Source of the DNA: Calvatia gigantea
Taxonomy: Eukaryota > Basidiomycota > Agaricomycetes > Agaricales > Lycoperdaceae
NCBI GenBank assembly: GCA_025093985.1
Contig: JACAAK010000006.1
Span: 1,364,001-1,428,000 of the forward strand
DNA: 64,000 nucleotides
Direction of reading: 5' to 3'
Shown here: in pieces, positions 37,984-49,621 of the stretch
Layout of the letters: each line of letters starts with the position of its first letter
Numbering within the stretch: the first letter of the stretch is position 1
Program-made: the position numbers and the translations under genes
Notes under the pieces: model-generated
What the model saw: only the letters and a program-made list of their open reading frames with translations
What the model was told of the DNA's origin: nothing
The model's database searches: none

Positions 37984-40719
37984 ATGTTCAATCTCACAAA
38001 CAAGTCTGCGCATGCCGCCCGCGCCATCCAGCGTATGGCCGCTGGCATGGCCACCGCTGCTCCTCGTATCGGCGACACTAAAGTCCCCATGTCTCTACTC
38101 GAGAAAGGTGCCTACATCAACTACCAGCGCATTGAGGATAACCTTACAGTCGTCCGCGACAGGTGCGTTTCGTGTCCCCAATTAATGTTCCTTCACTGAC
38201 TTGCGTTTTGCTAGGCTGAAGCGTCCTCTGACGCTCTCCGAGAAGATCCTTTACGGACATCTTGACGACGCTCATGGTCAAGACATTGAGCGTGGAGTTA
38301 GTTATCTTAAGCTCCGCCCAGACGTGCGTATCACCATGACCATATTTCTACATCAGTCCCGCCCTGACACGGGTTGGTTTTCCGACAGCGCGTTGCTTGC
38401 CAGGATGCAACAGCCCAGGTACGAGCCTTATCGACGTCACTCCTTGAGTTTTGCTGACGTAAACCATCAATCAGATGGCCCTGCTCCAATTCATGTCGGC
38501 TGGTATGGACACCGCCGCCGTACCCACCACCGTGCACTGCGACCACTTGATTGAGGCCCAGGTCGGTGGCGTTAAGGATCTTGAGCGCGCTATAAATACC
38601 AACAAGGAGGTTTACGACTTCCTTGCAACTGCTACTGCCAAGTACGGTCTCGGCTTCTGGAGGCCTGGTTCTGGTATCATCCATCAGATCATTCTTGAGA
38701 ATTATGCCTTCCCTGGTGGCTTGATGATTGGTACTGACTCACATACTCCCAATGCTGGTGGTCTTGGTATGATTGCTTGTGGTGTTGGTGGTGCTGATGC
38801 TGTTGATGTTATGGCCAATATTCCTTGGGAACTCAAATGCCCCAAGGTGATTGGTGTTAACCTCACTGGAAAGATCAGCGGATGGACTTCTGCTAAGGGT
38901 CCGTATTTTAGATTGCATCCAGCCTACCTTCTACTGACGTGATTGATTAGATGTTATCCTCAAGGTCGCTGGAATCCTCACAGTCAAGGGTGGAACTGGT
39001 GCCATCGTCGAATACCGTGGTCCTGGTGTCGAATCTCTGTCTTGCACTGGTATGGCCACTATTTGCAACATGGGTGCTGAGATTGGCGCGACCACCTCGC
39101 TTTTCCCCTTCAACAACCGCATGGCCGACTACCTGAAGGCAACCAAACGTTCTCAGATCGCTGATTATGCCCAAGCTTTCGCCCACAACTTGAAGGCGGA
39201 TGAGGCTGCTGAGTATGACCAAAACATCGAGATTGTAAGCCCTTCATGGGGAACCTTCTTCGATCACGGAACTGATGTTATTTATAGAACCTTTCGGAAC
39301 TCGAGCCCCATATCAATGGTCCTTTCACTCCTGACTTGGCTACCCCTCTGTCCAAGTTCGCCCAGGAAGTCAAGAAGAACGGTTGGCCCGAGGAATTGAA
39401 AGTCGGTCTCATTGGCTCTTGCACCAATTCTTCTTATGAAGATATGACGCGTTCGGCCTCCATCGTCAAACAAGCCGCTGACCATGGCCTCGAGTTCAAG
39501 AGCAAGTTTACGGTTACCCCAGGATCTGAGCAAGTCCGTGCCACTATCGCTCGTGATGGTGTTATGGATACCTTTGAGAAAGCTGGAGGTCTTGTCCTTG
39601 CCAACGCTTGCGGCCCTTGCATTGGTCAATGGGACAGGCAGGACGTTAAGAAGGGCGAGGTCAACTCGAGTATGTTTATCCTTGACAGTTTCGGACTTTA
39701 TCTGATGAACATTACTAGTCGTTACTTCCTACAACCGTAACTTCACCGGCCGTAACGATGCCAACCCTGCCACCCACGCCTTTGTCACCTCCCCTGATGT
39801 TGTCACCGCTCTCTCCTTCGCCGGCCGCCTCACCTTCAACCCAATGACTGATGAGCTAGTTGGTGCTGATGGCAAGCCCTTCAAGTTCTCCGATCCCAGC
39901 GGTAACGAGCTTCCTCCCCGCGGCTACGATCCCGGAGAGAATACTTTCCAACCCCCTCCTCAAGACCGCGCCAGTGTTCGGGTTGCTGTTGACCCCAAGT
40001 CTGACCGTCTCCAGCTCCTCAAGCCCTTCGCACCTTGGGATGGCAAGACTCCCGCTGACCTCCCCGTTCTGGATCAAGGTCAAGGGCAAGTGCACAACCG
40101 ATCACATCTCTGCTGGTGGTCCCTGGCTGAAGTATCGCGGTCACCTCGAGAATATTTCCCAGAACTGTCTCATCGGTGCTATCAACGCTGAGAATGGCGA
40201 GGCCAACAATGTCAAGAACCAGATTACTGGCGAGTTCGGTGGTGTTCCCGCGACCGCCGCTTACTATCGTGACCACGGCATCAAATGGGTCGTCATTGGT
40301 GACCACAACTACGGTGAAGGTTCCTCTCGCGAACACGCCGCTCTCGAACCCCGTTTCCTCGGTGGTCTCGCCGTGATTGTCCGTTCCTTCGCTCGTATAC
40401 ACGAGACCAACTTGAAGAAGCAGGGCATGCTTGCCTTGACATTCGCTGACCCAGCCGACTACGACAAGATGCGCCCTGATGACAAGGTCGACATCTTGGG
40501 TCTTGAGAGCTTCGTCCCTGGCAAGAACTTGACTCTTGTCGCCAAGCACTCCGATGGTTCCAAGGACGTGAGTATCTCGGGTGCAATTGATTCTACTACA
40601 TGGTCTCATTTTAATTTCAGGAAATCTCCCTTGCCCACTCGTTCAACGAGGGCCAAATTGAGTGGTTCAAGGCTGGTTCTGCCCTGAACCTCATGGCCGC
40701 GAAGGCTAAGTCAGTGTAA
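37984..40719 (+). CDS. ACO1: aconitate hydratase, mitochondrial, with an apparent +1 frameshift
   Basis: TCA-cycle enzyme (citrate to isocitrate) with a [4Fe-4S] cluster. Exons: 37984-38162, 38215-38323, 38389-38418, 38475-38898, 38951-39234, 39288-39669, 39719-40567, 40621-40719. An Ala/Arg-rich presequence is followed by [16 protein letters not shown], first cluster Cys [11 protein letters not shown], second and third ACGPCIGQW, and the domain 4 loop [18 protein letters not shown]. Every splice phase agrees, but the exons sum to 2356 nt, one base more than 785 codons. The extra base is in exon 7. PADLPVL is read in one frame up to 40070 and [16 protein letters not shown] in the next frame, separated by one surplus G at 40071-40072. 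No GT-AG intron can absorb it. Sequencing error, damaged allele or recoding are all possible. Removing one base would restore about 784 residues. Confidence 0.9.
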
Positions 40720-41670
40720 GCTGTCGGTGTCTCCGTTCAATAAAAGGATTAGGTGACGGAGTGTGCCTTTCGGTTGTTGGTCTCTTGTGGGTAGCGGAAA
40801 AAGTAATGTCGTCTGTGTTCCGACCCCTGCTACTCTGCGACGTGAACTTTTACGCTCTCTTTTTTATGTCGCGTAATGCTCTCTGGATCTCGGCATACCT
40901 CATCTCTAAATTACAACTTGTGAGGAGGGCAGAGGATGACTATTTGTAGAATAATACCATCTCCAGTGACTGAGGACCAGTCTTTCATACATCCACTCGG
41001 AACGTAGTTGAAATCTAATCCTGTTTATTTCCTGTAAAATGAGTTATCAACATTTTGAACAAGGCCCTCGGACCTTGGTCTTGAGTTAAATATGTGTCAC
41101 AGGAAATGATGGACATTGTGTGTCATCGACCCTGAACAATTCCTGTCCAGCCTCCATCGCACGACGCAGCGCCTAATACCCGTGCCCGCTGCGCTACGAT
41201 AGACGCTCAGCAAATTCAGCCACTTAAGGGGATCACTGCTCGTAATCACGATCCTGGTTCAAGTGCTGCATGCTCACTGCCTATACCATGCTGTGTTGAT
41301 ACACGGGGTCAGCCATATCTCAGTATCCTCAATCGCCATTCTCGATTATCCTTGAGGTGAAATGATTAACGGCATGGCATTCAGGTTCGACAGCCCCTGG
41401 AAGGTTCGGCGGGAAAGGTACAAAAAACAAAGGATTTTGACAAAAGCTATGACTGCACACCTAAAAGGACAGTCTCGCTCCTACCTTCCTATTTCCCCCC
41501 CCTTCAGCTTCTCTACTTTAATCCCCTCCTCCTCCGCTTTTTAGGAGAAGCCGCGCCTCTCATCTTATCGTTGTCCGAGTGCTCCGTCTTTGGGGGAATT
41601 GACACCAGTCCACCTATCAAGGAGTCGTCAAGTCCGATAGAGTACGACCCACTCTGCGCCGACACTTTTC
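40720..41670. other. intergenic, nothing recognised
   Basis: About 950 bp. Open frames (for example 40761-40949) have no domain. Presumably the aconitase 3' UTR and the promoter of the 7TM gene, with a pyrimidine-rich tract near 41500-41540. Confidence 0.4.
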
Positions 41671-43055
41671 ATGGCACTTCCTGGGCCTGATATTGATGAC
41701 AAAGTCGTAGGAGAGGGTTTTCCGACGACGTTCAGCGCATATTTTGGTGCCGTTCTCGTAAGTATTGTTTAATTGAAACTTATTATTATCTTACCGGCTC
41801 ACATTCCCTTGTTTCGGCGGTCAAAGCTCGAAGTGTTTCTATTTGGTGAGTGGGCTCCTGTCGATTTGCAGCTCCAAGATGTTAATGCACAATGACTTGA
41901 TGGCGACGTACAGGCCTCTACACTATCCTGTTCGCGATCAGCATTTACGTCCTATCTTGCAGTAAGCCAAGGCAATGGGTCCTGGTCATAACGTCCGTCG
42001 TGATGTACGCAATCGCAACGAGCGATACCGTATATACTGTATGGTTGTTATTCAAAGTGGTAATGGGAGAGAAAGAACTTGTGTTCTTACATCTGTATCC
42101 AAAATATAGCCTATTTGTCACCAACAAGTACGTTTTTGTTTTGCTCAAGTGGAAAAATGTGCTGATCAAGCCGGGCGCTAATTAGTTTGGTCGCGCATGG
42201 GCTGTTGTTGTATCGTTGTGTAGTTGTCTGGGGGTGTAACTGGTGGCTCATAGCAACGGGAATTTTCGGGTTAATTAGTGTGACAGGTCAGTACTTCAAG
42301 GTTGCTTGGAATCCATGCTTACAACCTAACATAATTGGTAGTAACGGGCTATGCTTTGGAGGGAACATCATTGGAACTGGTTTCCAGCGGATGGGTGTAT
42401 TTGTCATTGGCGCTGGCGCTCAACTTAGGATTGACGGCACTGACAGGTAGGTTTTATTTCTTCAACTCCTTTGGCAAAGCCACAAGATGTTTGCTTTTAG
42501 CGGGGAGGATCATGTATATCACGAATCAGAACTATCGACTGCTCCCCCAAACGCTCAAGATGCGGTATATCATTGCTGTTGCCATCCTGTATGTGCCTTT
42601 TTCGTCTCCTTTATTCAAAACTGATCGTGCCCCTCGTCAGGGTTGAGTCTGGAGTACTATATACCATCTACTTGGGAACAAACCTTGCACTTCAAAAGAA
42701 CCCCGTTGCGAATGTAGGTCATTTCTGTCTTTCAATAGAAGGACAAGGTTCTGAGAAAAATGCGTAGGCTATCCTGGACTGTGCCGCAGTCCAAGTTGTC
42801 GTAAGTTTCCGCCCATACTCCGCCTTCCCATCATATCTTAGCAGCACTGCTTTTTAGGGCATGGTTCCTACCTTAATCATGGTGCAAGTTGGTCTCGGTC
42901 GAACAGTGATGCAAAACAAAACTCAAGAAGAAACTGCATTACAACTTGTTATAACCCAGCGGCTGAATTCCGAGGATGGCACCAAGTTGTTGATGCCACC
43001 CCGGCCCTCCACATCCATGTCTATGTCCCCGATATATGCACTGACACAGCCATGA
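41671..43055 (+). CDS. seven-transmembrane protein of the basidiomycete orphan receptor-like type
   Basis: Exons can be followed from ATG 41671: 41671-41757, 41827-41845 (19 nt), 41914-42127, 42186-about 42284, then 42342-42447, about 42503-42590, 42644-42714, 42767-about 42799 and 42858-43055. The protein begins MALPGPDIDDKVVGEGFPTT. Hydrophobic helices: LFAISIYVLSC, LVITSVVMYAIATSDTVYTV, GLLLYRCVVVWGCNWWLIAT, GWVYLSLALALNLGLTAL, YIIAVAILVESGVLYTIYLG and a last helix around VQVVGMVPTLIMVQVGLG. Signatures shared by this large family in Agaricomycetes are the LYPKY before helix 4, LLYRCVVVWG and the VESG-LYTIYL helix. Its role is unknown; some authors treat such proteins as receptor-like. The cytosolic tail is short and Ser/Pro-rich. 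Confidence 0.75.
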
Positions 43056-43226
43056 ATGTGTCGATAGTCATCGTACTTTCATTTGAGATTCGCCTGGTTG
43101 TGTGAGTTCATGTCACTATATTATTATTGGGTCATTACGCATCGGACTTGTTTGTATCATATTATTTATGTTTCTCCCGGACAATCTCACTCTACGAGTC
43201 ATGAATGCAGCAGCCCCTCCCGATCA

Positions 43227-43720
43227 TCACCACCCTCTCCGTGCATAATCCAGTCGAATATCGCGCGTCATTTCCTTCACCCCGCGGTAGGTAATGCCAG
43301 GGATCCGCTGGGCTTTTGTATTATCGTACACGGGGCGATAGAGCGTTTGGATGTGAGGGTACGGTGGTACAATGGAGAGTGTCTTGAGATTTATGTCAGC
43401 CTTCAATCGGTTGGCTTCCTCTACTGTTGCAATAGTCAGTTTGATGTCGACATTAAAGAGAGGACATATATGCCAATCATGTGTGATGTTAAAGGCTATC
43501 ATGGCGTCAATCAGCCGCAAGCCCCATGTGAAATCGTGGGGCGTACCTCCAACAAGTAAGATCCTCTCTCCACCTGCATCTTCCTTCTGTAGTGCGAGGA
43601 CATGGCAAGCGCACAATCTCTGACGTCAGCGGAGGATTGTGACGTTTCGAGGAAATCTTTAGTAGGCTTAAGGCTTGGGTCGAAGACAAGTTTGAGACCC
43701 TAACCACGATGCTGGACAGT
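43227..43720 (-). pseudogene. SDR-type reductase, C-terminal fragment
   Basis: Minus strand. After DPSLKPTKDFLETSQSSADV, then RDCALA, the frame breaks and resumes as CHVLALQKEDAGGERILLVG. Together these are the V-D-V-R-D ... A-H-V-L-A-L ... A-G-G-E-R landmark of dihydroflavonol-reductase/cinnamyl-alcohol-type extended SDRs, split by a small indel at about 43612. The rest runs through ATVEEANRLKADINLKTLSI to a stop at 43227. The coenzyme-binding N-terminal half is not adjacent. I call it a decayed fragment. A relative of the missing half lies 5.5 kb away at 49130-49621 on the same strand. Confidence 0.7.
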
Positions 43721-44289
43721 GTGTGGTGTAAGAACATCCTCAGATTGACAGTAGTCAACCAAGTACCAGACTTGAAAAGGCGCGTTTTTAGCTATAATGT
43801 AACCATTTGGAGGGGTTACAGGCAAATGACATACTGATCAACATTCTGAATACCAAGCCAAGCTTGAAGCGACACGACTCACCGGGAAGAATGAATACAG
43901 CAGCATAAGGGAAGCAATGAGAATGAAACCATTCTGAATGGAAAATTGTCAGTTAGCTACAGGATTATAAGGTCATAGTGAAATGGACAAGCGAGAAACT
44001 CAGCAGTGGTCCCACCGCATGATTATATGCTGCGTGAGATTCATCAACTATAAGAAAAAAGGAGAGGCGTTAAACTTACCAGGAAGAATTGATTTGAAAG
44101 TAAGGCCAAAGTATCATTAACCAAGGGCCAGAATGGTGGGTATTGAATCGTTGATGACTGAAAGACGAAAAAAAATAACACACCCAAGCTAATGATCCTG
44201 GCAATGGGGTGAGCAGTAGGATTTGTTGTAGGGGTCTGTGGCAAGGAGTTTCACCGCATACAGGGACCCAAGTGTCACACTGGTAGGCA
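43721..44289 (-). other. unassigned, perhaps exons of a decayed membrane-protein gene
   Basis: On the minus strand, STIQYPPFWPLVNDTLALLS (about 44150) and NGFILIASLMLLYSFFP (about 43900) are flanked by plausible splice sites (GTAAGT after the first, GTGAGT after the second). No family recognised and no start found. Confidence 0.2.
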
Positions 44290-44640
44290 TTGTCGCGGGT
44301 AACGGTATGTTGGGCTCTACCCGCACCCATACCCGTGGGAACCCGTACCCTCAATCATGGGTACACGTTTCGTGGGGGTACAGCAGGTACAGGTAGGGGT
44401 AGGTGGGTATGGCGGGTTACCCGCGATGCTGGGGTGGTTTTCGGTCACCATTGGGGGATTGACCACCCCCAAACCACTTTTGGTCATCGACAGACCACCC
44501 CACTCAACCTACCAACCCGCCGGCGTGGGTACGGGTTTTGCAGGGGTAAGGGGGCCCCGACCCGTACCTGTACCCGTGACCAACCTGTGGTGAAAACCCA
44601 TGGGTTTTCACTACCCGTGCAGATGCCTTGAAGTGTGCAA
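44290..44640. repeat. palindromic block built of GGGTACGGGT/ACCCGTACCC words
   Basis: The left half is dominated by CCCGTACCC/CCCATACCCG and GGGTACA words, and the right half by GGGTACGGGTTT and ACCCGTACC words, so the block can fold on itself. Near its right end is a perfect 22-bp palindrome centred on CCATGG at about 44602 (arms GTGAAAACCCA). GC-rich and without a credible frame. It resembles a foldback/MITE-like repeat. Confidence 0.5.
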
Positions 44641-45715
44641 GGAATGTCAGAGATAGCCTCTAACGGGGAACAGTATAACTTACTCAGTGGAAACTTGCTA
44701 AGTACCTTGAGGCTGGCCCCAGACAAGGTTCACATATAGGCTTAGAATGAGCTGTAAGAATGTTATTCTGCTGCTGCTGCCTCTCTCACTTTTCGCGCTT
44801 GAAGTACACTATAGTGTGGTTTAGAAACTTCTCGCCGTTCGAAAGTTTGGATGGGCACCAATTTCGACCATTTACTAAGCAATGTTGATGAACTTGGACA
44901 CATTGTATATAGCAATAGCGGACAAGGATGTGAGAGTTTGAGTATGAGATATCCTCCGTCCCACACTTGGAATCGGCGGGGTATATATACGAGCCGGAAT
45001 TGGATGGAAGACTTCGAGTAGTGGGTGGGACTTGTGTTGGCGCACTCATAGGATTACTTTGGCTAATACAAACGGTGTGATGCACAACAGCAGTCGCTTA
45101 CAAAGTTTTGTGGCTCGTGCGAAATCCACTGAGCTCCCCGAAGTTCATTTAACCAGGCGTGTCATTCGCGTCGACTTCCACTCGGCTCGTCTGACCTCGT
45201 TTTTTCAGAGTCCGCCTCGTTTGAGCGGCTAGACTCCACGGGTTTCTCACTGGGAGCTCGAGGACTGGGCTTTATACGACTGGCCGGCGGATGTGTCTGA
45301 ATACTTTAAGTATCCAGCGTCCCCCTTTTACGCACATCCAATGTTGAGTATTTTGTTCATGTGGTGCGGACAAGTTGGTCACGCAGGGAGCTACCTCGAC
45401 CAGCACCCGGCTTGCACTCAACACCCAATACAGGTTCCTTATTCCCAAATGGGGAATCCAATTCCTCATCAAAGGAGAAATTGGCATAAGGCGAGGTTTA
45501 CCAGAACTCATCCATACATGTACAAATTAACTGAGGGCTTTCTACTGGTCTTTGGGATGACCGTCCCTTCCTTCTTCACGCTCGTTCGCTCGTCGGGCCC
45601 ATCCTCAAGTTTTTCGCAACTCGCACCCGCACAAGCGGGGTAGAAGACTAATCAAGTAAAACCAGAGGGCTTGTTCCTGGCTATCAACTGTTATTACGCG
45701 CTCCTGTCCCCATTT
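44641..45715. other. intergenic, nothing recognised
   Basis: About 1 kb upstream of the FunK1 gene. No protein domain, no RNA gene seen. Confidence 0.4.
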
Positions 45716-48584
45716 ATGTCCGCACTGGCCCCCTCGCCCAGGTTTCCCGAGGTCTATTCCTGCCTAAGTTCGAGTATTTTTGTTAACTAATCAACTCCAG
45801 CGAGCGGCCCGGGTCCCTTTTGGAAATAGCGTAAGGTTGTGATGATGTATGCGCTTAGTAAGATTCACCCGTGATCGTTTCTTTCTAGTGGTACCCCTCT
45901 TACAACTCGAGCAACCGGTGACCGTTACGTCCTCACCAGTAATCGAAGAGAAATAGGACATGAAATGGACACAGAAATGCTTGTTTGTCCGATCAAGAAC
46001 TTCCAAGACTCCTATCTACCCTTTGTCCCAACCGAGGAAGATGTCTCAAGTCACCTTCAGAAATTGATGGAAACTGGTCTCCTTATAGAGGATAGCACTG
46101 GCGCACTTCGTTGGAAAGACTTCCCCAAATCCCCGGATGACGAAAAACGCCGCGAGTCAGACGTCTTTTCCGCCCTCGAAGAGATTGCGAATGAACTAGC
46201 CAGAGATAAATTCCCTCCGGATCAAATGTCTAGCAGGAATGCGGAACCTCACCTTCAGTACAGCGACTGCCCCAACCCCTTCCTCACCTCGGAAATCAAG
46301 GGCGCAAACTTCAAGATCGATGGGTGTTTTGAATTGAATAAGGTGTCCAGGCTCATCTCACCTTCTTCCGGGAAGTTAGTGGCCCCAAACATCGCGGTCG
46401 TTGCAGAGTACAAGAAACACCTCAAAGATGAGGTCAAAGTGAGTATCCCTTGCCCCGCATATTTCTGGATCCTTATATACTTCCCTAGAATCGCGAGCAG
46501 GTGGTCTCAGCAGCAAGTCACATCATGAATGATGATCCTCGGCGAGCATTTATGTTTGGTGTAGGTCCCTGAATTTAATTTGACCCACATTCAACAAGCT
46601 AATGTAATACTAGATTACAATTGAGGACACCATGATGTCGCTGTGGTACTTCTCTCGTTCACACTCAACCAAATCAAAGCCCTTTGATTTCGTCAAGGCA
46701 AGCTGCAATTTGTTATCCCTTCAGGACTGTCATCAACATGCATCCTAGAATCCAAAATTACTGATATCGATTTTTCTCTCATTTTTGTTTGGGACCGAAG
46801 AGGGACTTGGATATGATCCTGCTATTCGCCGCTACAGTGGACCTCCCATCTACTATGAGTATAGGATTTCTGGAGAACGTGAGGTGCGGTACTACAGGAC
46901 TCGAGGAGCATTGTCAAGTTACCGATCCCTTGGGATAACTGGTCGCATGACACGTGTTTGGAGAGCAGTCCAAATCTCCGACTTTGGTGGTTCTATTGTC
47001 TCCGAAGATGAGGTTGCCCTCAAGGATGTCTTGCTGGATGACGATGCACGCACGGAATGCTCTATTCAACAAGAAATCTTCAAGGCGGTCGATTCTGAGT
47101 GCAAGAAATACAAAGAGGGGCAGGAATCTCGCCTTAGACTCCTTGAATCATGGCATTCATCAGTTCGGGAAAGCATTCTCGATATCATCTGCAATGGAAC
47201 ATATCGGAAATATTTCCTCGGGATTACTTTTGATGGGCATGGGGTCACAACAAAAGCTAAACCGCCATACTCAGAGCCGACATTAGGCCTTTTCACCCCG
47301 GACCCGAAGGACATTGAGTCCCAAAGCCACCAAATCAAAGGCTCAGATCCAAGTCGAAGCAAGGGCACCCCCACCCGTTCCAATAACCCCGAGTCTCCTC
47401 CTCCTGTTGATCGCAAAGTTTATGATGGTCGACGCTATCTCCCAAAGAGGCGGTACCTTCTTGTATTCACTGATGTGTGCATAGCACTCTCTGATGCAAC
47501 CAACCTTGAGACAACATTTGTGGTGCTCAACCATGCTTGGGTTGGTGAGTTTAGCGCATTGACTTCTGGGGTATGCACACATACTGACTATGTCTAATTA
47601 CTAGCCCTTACAGCTATGTTTATTGCCAATTGGGTTCATCGTGACGTAAGCGTTGGGAATATTCTTTTTGTGGGTGAGGGTAAGCGCACACAAGGGAAGT
47701 TGTGTGATCTGGAATATGCCAAGCCATTTATGTCTGAGTTGCCTCATTCGGCAGACCTTAAAACGGTGTGGATGTGCCCTAATCATTTCCATATTTTCCC
47801 TGATTATGTGTAGGGGACATCATTTTTCATGGCCTATGAGCTTTTGAGTCGTGTCCGCGTTCATTTATCCAGGCCCGAACCTGTTCTGGACTTCGAGAGT
47901 GTTGAAGCTGGTCGCCCAGCTGGCAAACCAACGAAAAGCAAATCAGACGAGCCGCTCGTCTACAATTTCCAATATGACCTGGAATCTCTATGGTGGGTCG
48001 CTTTATGGATCCTTCTTGTTCGCATTGCAAATGATGCATCCTGGAAGTTGGCAAATTTGGTCTATGTCAACAGACTTCGATGTTCCCCAGAACGAGGATC
48101 CCTCTTCACGAACGAAGGGTCCTTGACCACAAAATTGAAGGACGTGTTGGACCCAAACCTCTCTTCGTTCGTTGGTGCCCTGGATAATTGTCGTGCTTCG
48201 CTGAAGAGTGCCTACATGATTCGCGAGGAGGACGGGAAGGAAGAAGATGCAGATGCATATTCCGAGATCTATCTCAAGGTGAAGCACGACTTGCTTGACT
48301 GTTTGAACATAGCACGGGCCATTGAAAACCCTCCAAGCTTGGTCAACCTCCGCACACAGTCATCACCAATATCCGAAGCTCCTCTCGCTGAACCAATGGC
48401 AGGAGGAATTCCGTCAGTAGCTGCATCCAGCACACGCAAGCGAGCGCGTTCCACCAACACTGGTGAAGCTGATGATGAATGCGGTGAATCCCCCCCTGCA
48501 AAGGTAGCCCGCGTGGCTGGTCGGCGAGGACCTAGCGTCACAGATTCACGCCCCAACCCCGCAGACTTGAACCAAGAACATTGA
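45716..48584 (+). CDS. FunK1-type protein kinase
   Basis: FunK1 kinases are a fungal eukaryotic-kinase family expanded in multicellular basidiomycetes; targets unknown. Eight exons: 45716-45741, 45801-45830, 45889-46438, 46501-46560, 46614-46697, 46749-47544, 47605-47765, 47814-48584. The sum is 2478 nt, 825 residues. N-lobe marker IFLSFLFGTEEGLGYDPAIR; catalytic loop NWVHRDVSVGNILF; the DFG position reads CDLEYAK (DLE, typical of FunK1); activation segment GTSFFMAYELLSRV; then YDLESLWWVALWILL. The tail ends in a basic, nuclear-localisation-like stretch (STRKRARS; PPAKVARVAGRRG). The intron after FDFVK (46698-46748) starts with GC (GCAAGC), a GC-AG intron; phase and the family motif both need it. 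The acceptor at 47605 or 47614 changes three residues. The start at 45716 rests on two very short exons in matching phase. Confidence 0.85.
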
Positions 48585-49129
48585 TAGCCATAATATTTAC
48601 ACTTAATAGATATTAATTTCGGCATCTCGCACGTGGCCCTTCTGGAGCGGAGTCAAACCGTAAGGGAGGAATTCGAAGTGAAGGGTATTGCAGCAGATAG
48701 CTTCTGAAGTTTTACATGTATTCACTGACTTTGATTTGACCAATCCCATCCCCTCTCGACCGGCATGATTAGCATGTTCCTCCACAGATTCGCTCTATCA
48801 AACTCCGGCCTGTTGTCTCACCTACTATCATACCTATGTCCCCCCCCTCCTATATTATATAGCAGTCTACATCGTTTGAACGCCACTCGTTTACCCCTCT
48901 AAAATCACGTATGCCGCCCTTGAACGAATCCCTTCAGCACAGTGGAGATAACACTCGCTGGTATCCGATCCCACCACGTCGAGTGTTGATATTAGGGTGT
49001 TCTACGGATACTGAGAGAGTCCCCAATCAGACAAGTGAACAGTCATTTCATCAATGAACCAATCGACGAATGTTAACATTTTCCTATATACATTCAATGA
49101 GAACAAGTGTGACGGAGGCATATTACTTC
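48585..49129. other. intergenic, nothing recognised
   Basis: 3' flank of the FunK1 gene. On the minus strand the downstream exons expected for the SDR gene that starts at 49621 are not found here. Confidence 0.4.
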
Positions 49130-49621
49130 ACAGTCATACCTGTAAGCCATCGAGCTTTTCAAAATCTGGTGGGTGGCTTGCACAGAGGGATTGATAGTTT
49201 CTGGGGTTTCTAGAGTTCGTGTGAGTTTTACCCAACAAGCGACCTCAACATGCTCCTTGGATCCCCTTCCTCGTTGTGGGTTGGTGACATGACATGTATA
49301 ACGGCATCGACATCTTTCACAATATTGTCATATGCTCCTTCCTGGTATTCGCAATATAGGATTAAATTCGAGACGGGAGATAGAGGGTTGGCCGGTACTC
49401 ACCTGGGTGGAATCTGCGACAATGACCAATTCAAATTTCCTGTATAGGTGGTGATTCTTGAAGTACTCATAGGGCGGTTTGGCCTTTGCCTCGGAACGGA
49501 CAGTACCCCGGACCACATAACCCTGTTCCAGAAAATAACGAACGATCCACATTGCAATGTAGCCATTCGCTCCAGTGACGAGTACCCGAGTGTTGCTTTT
49601 CGCTTTGGTTATCACAGGCAT
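49130..49621 (-). pseudogene. SDR-type reductase, N-terminal fragment
   Basis: Exon 1 (49621-49403) starts [10 protein letters not shown] with [20 protein letters not shown], the N-terminal Rossmann G-x-x-G-x-x-A/G motif, followed by [16 protein letters not shown] donor follows ADSTQ. Exon 2 starts at 49341: [20 protein letters not shown], the next two strands of the fold. A third piece, PETINPSVQATHQILKSSMA, reaches about residue 115. The remaining two thirds (catalytic YxxxK, substrate domain) are absent downstream. The piece has a good start and splice signals but cannot make an enzyme. Compare the C-terminal fragment at 43227-43720. Confidence 0.7.

Noticed and set aside
40019..40609. 196-residue minus-strand frame within aconitase
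   Set aside because: Antisense shadow of a strongly biased coding exon.
41225..41275. tRNA-like B box (GGTTCAAGTGC) in the intergenic region
   Set aside because: No matching A box at the right spacing and no cloverleaf can be drawn.
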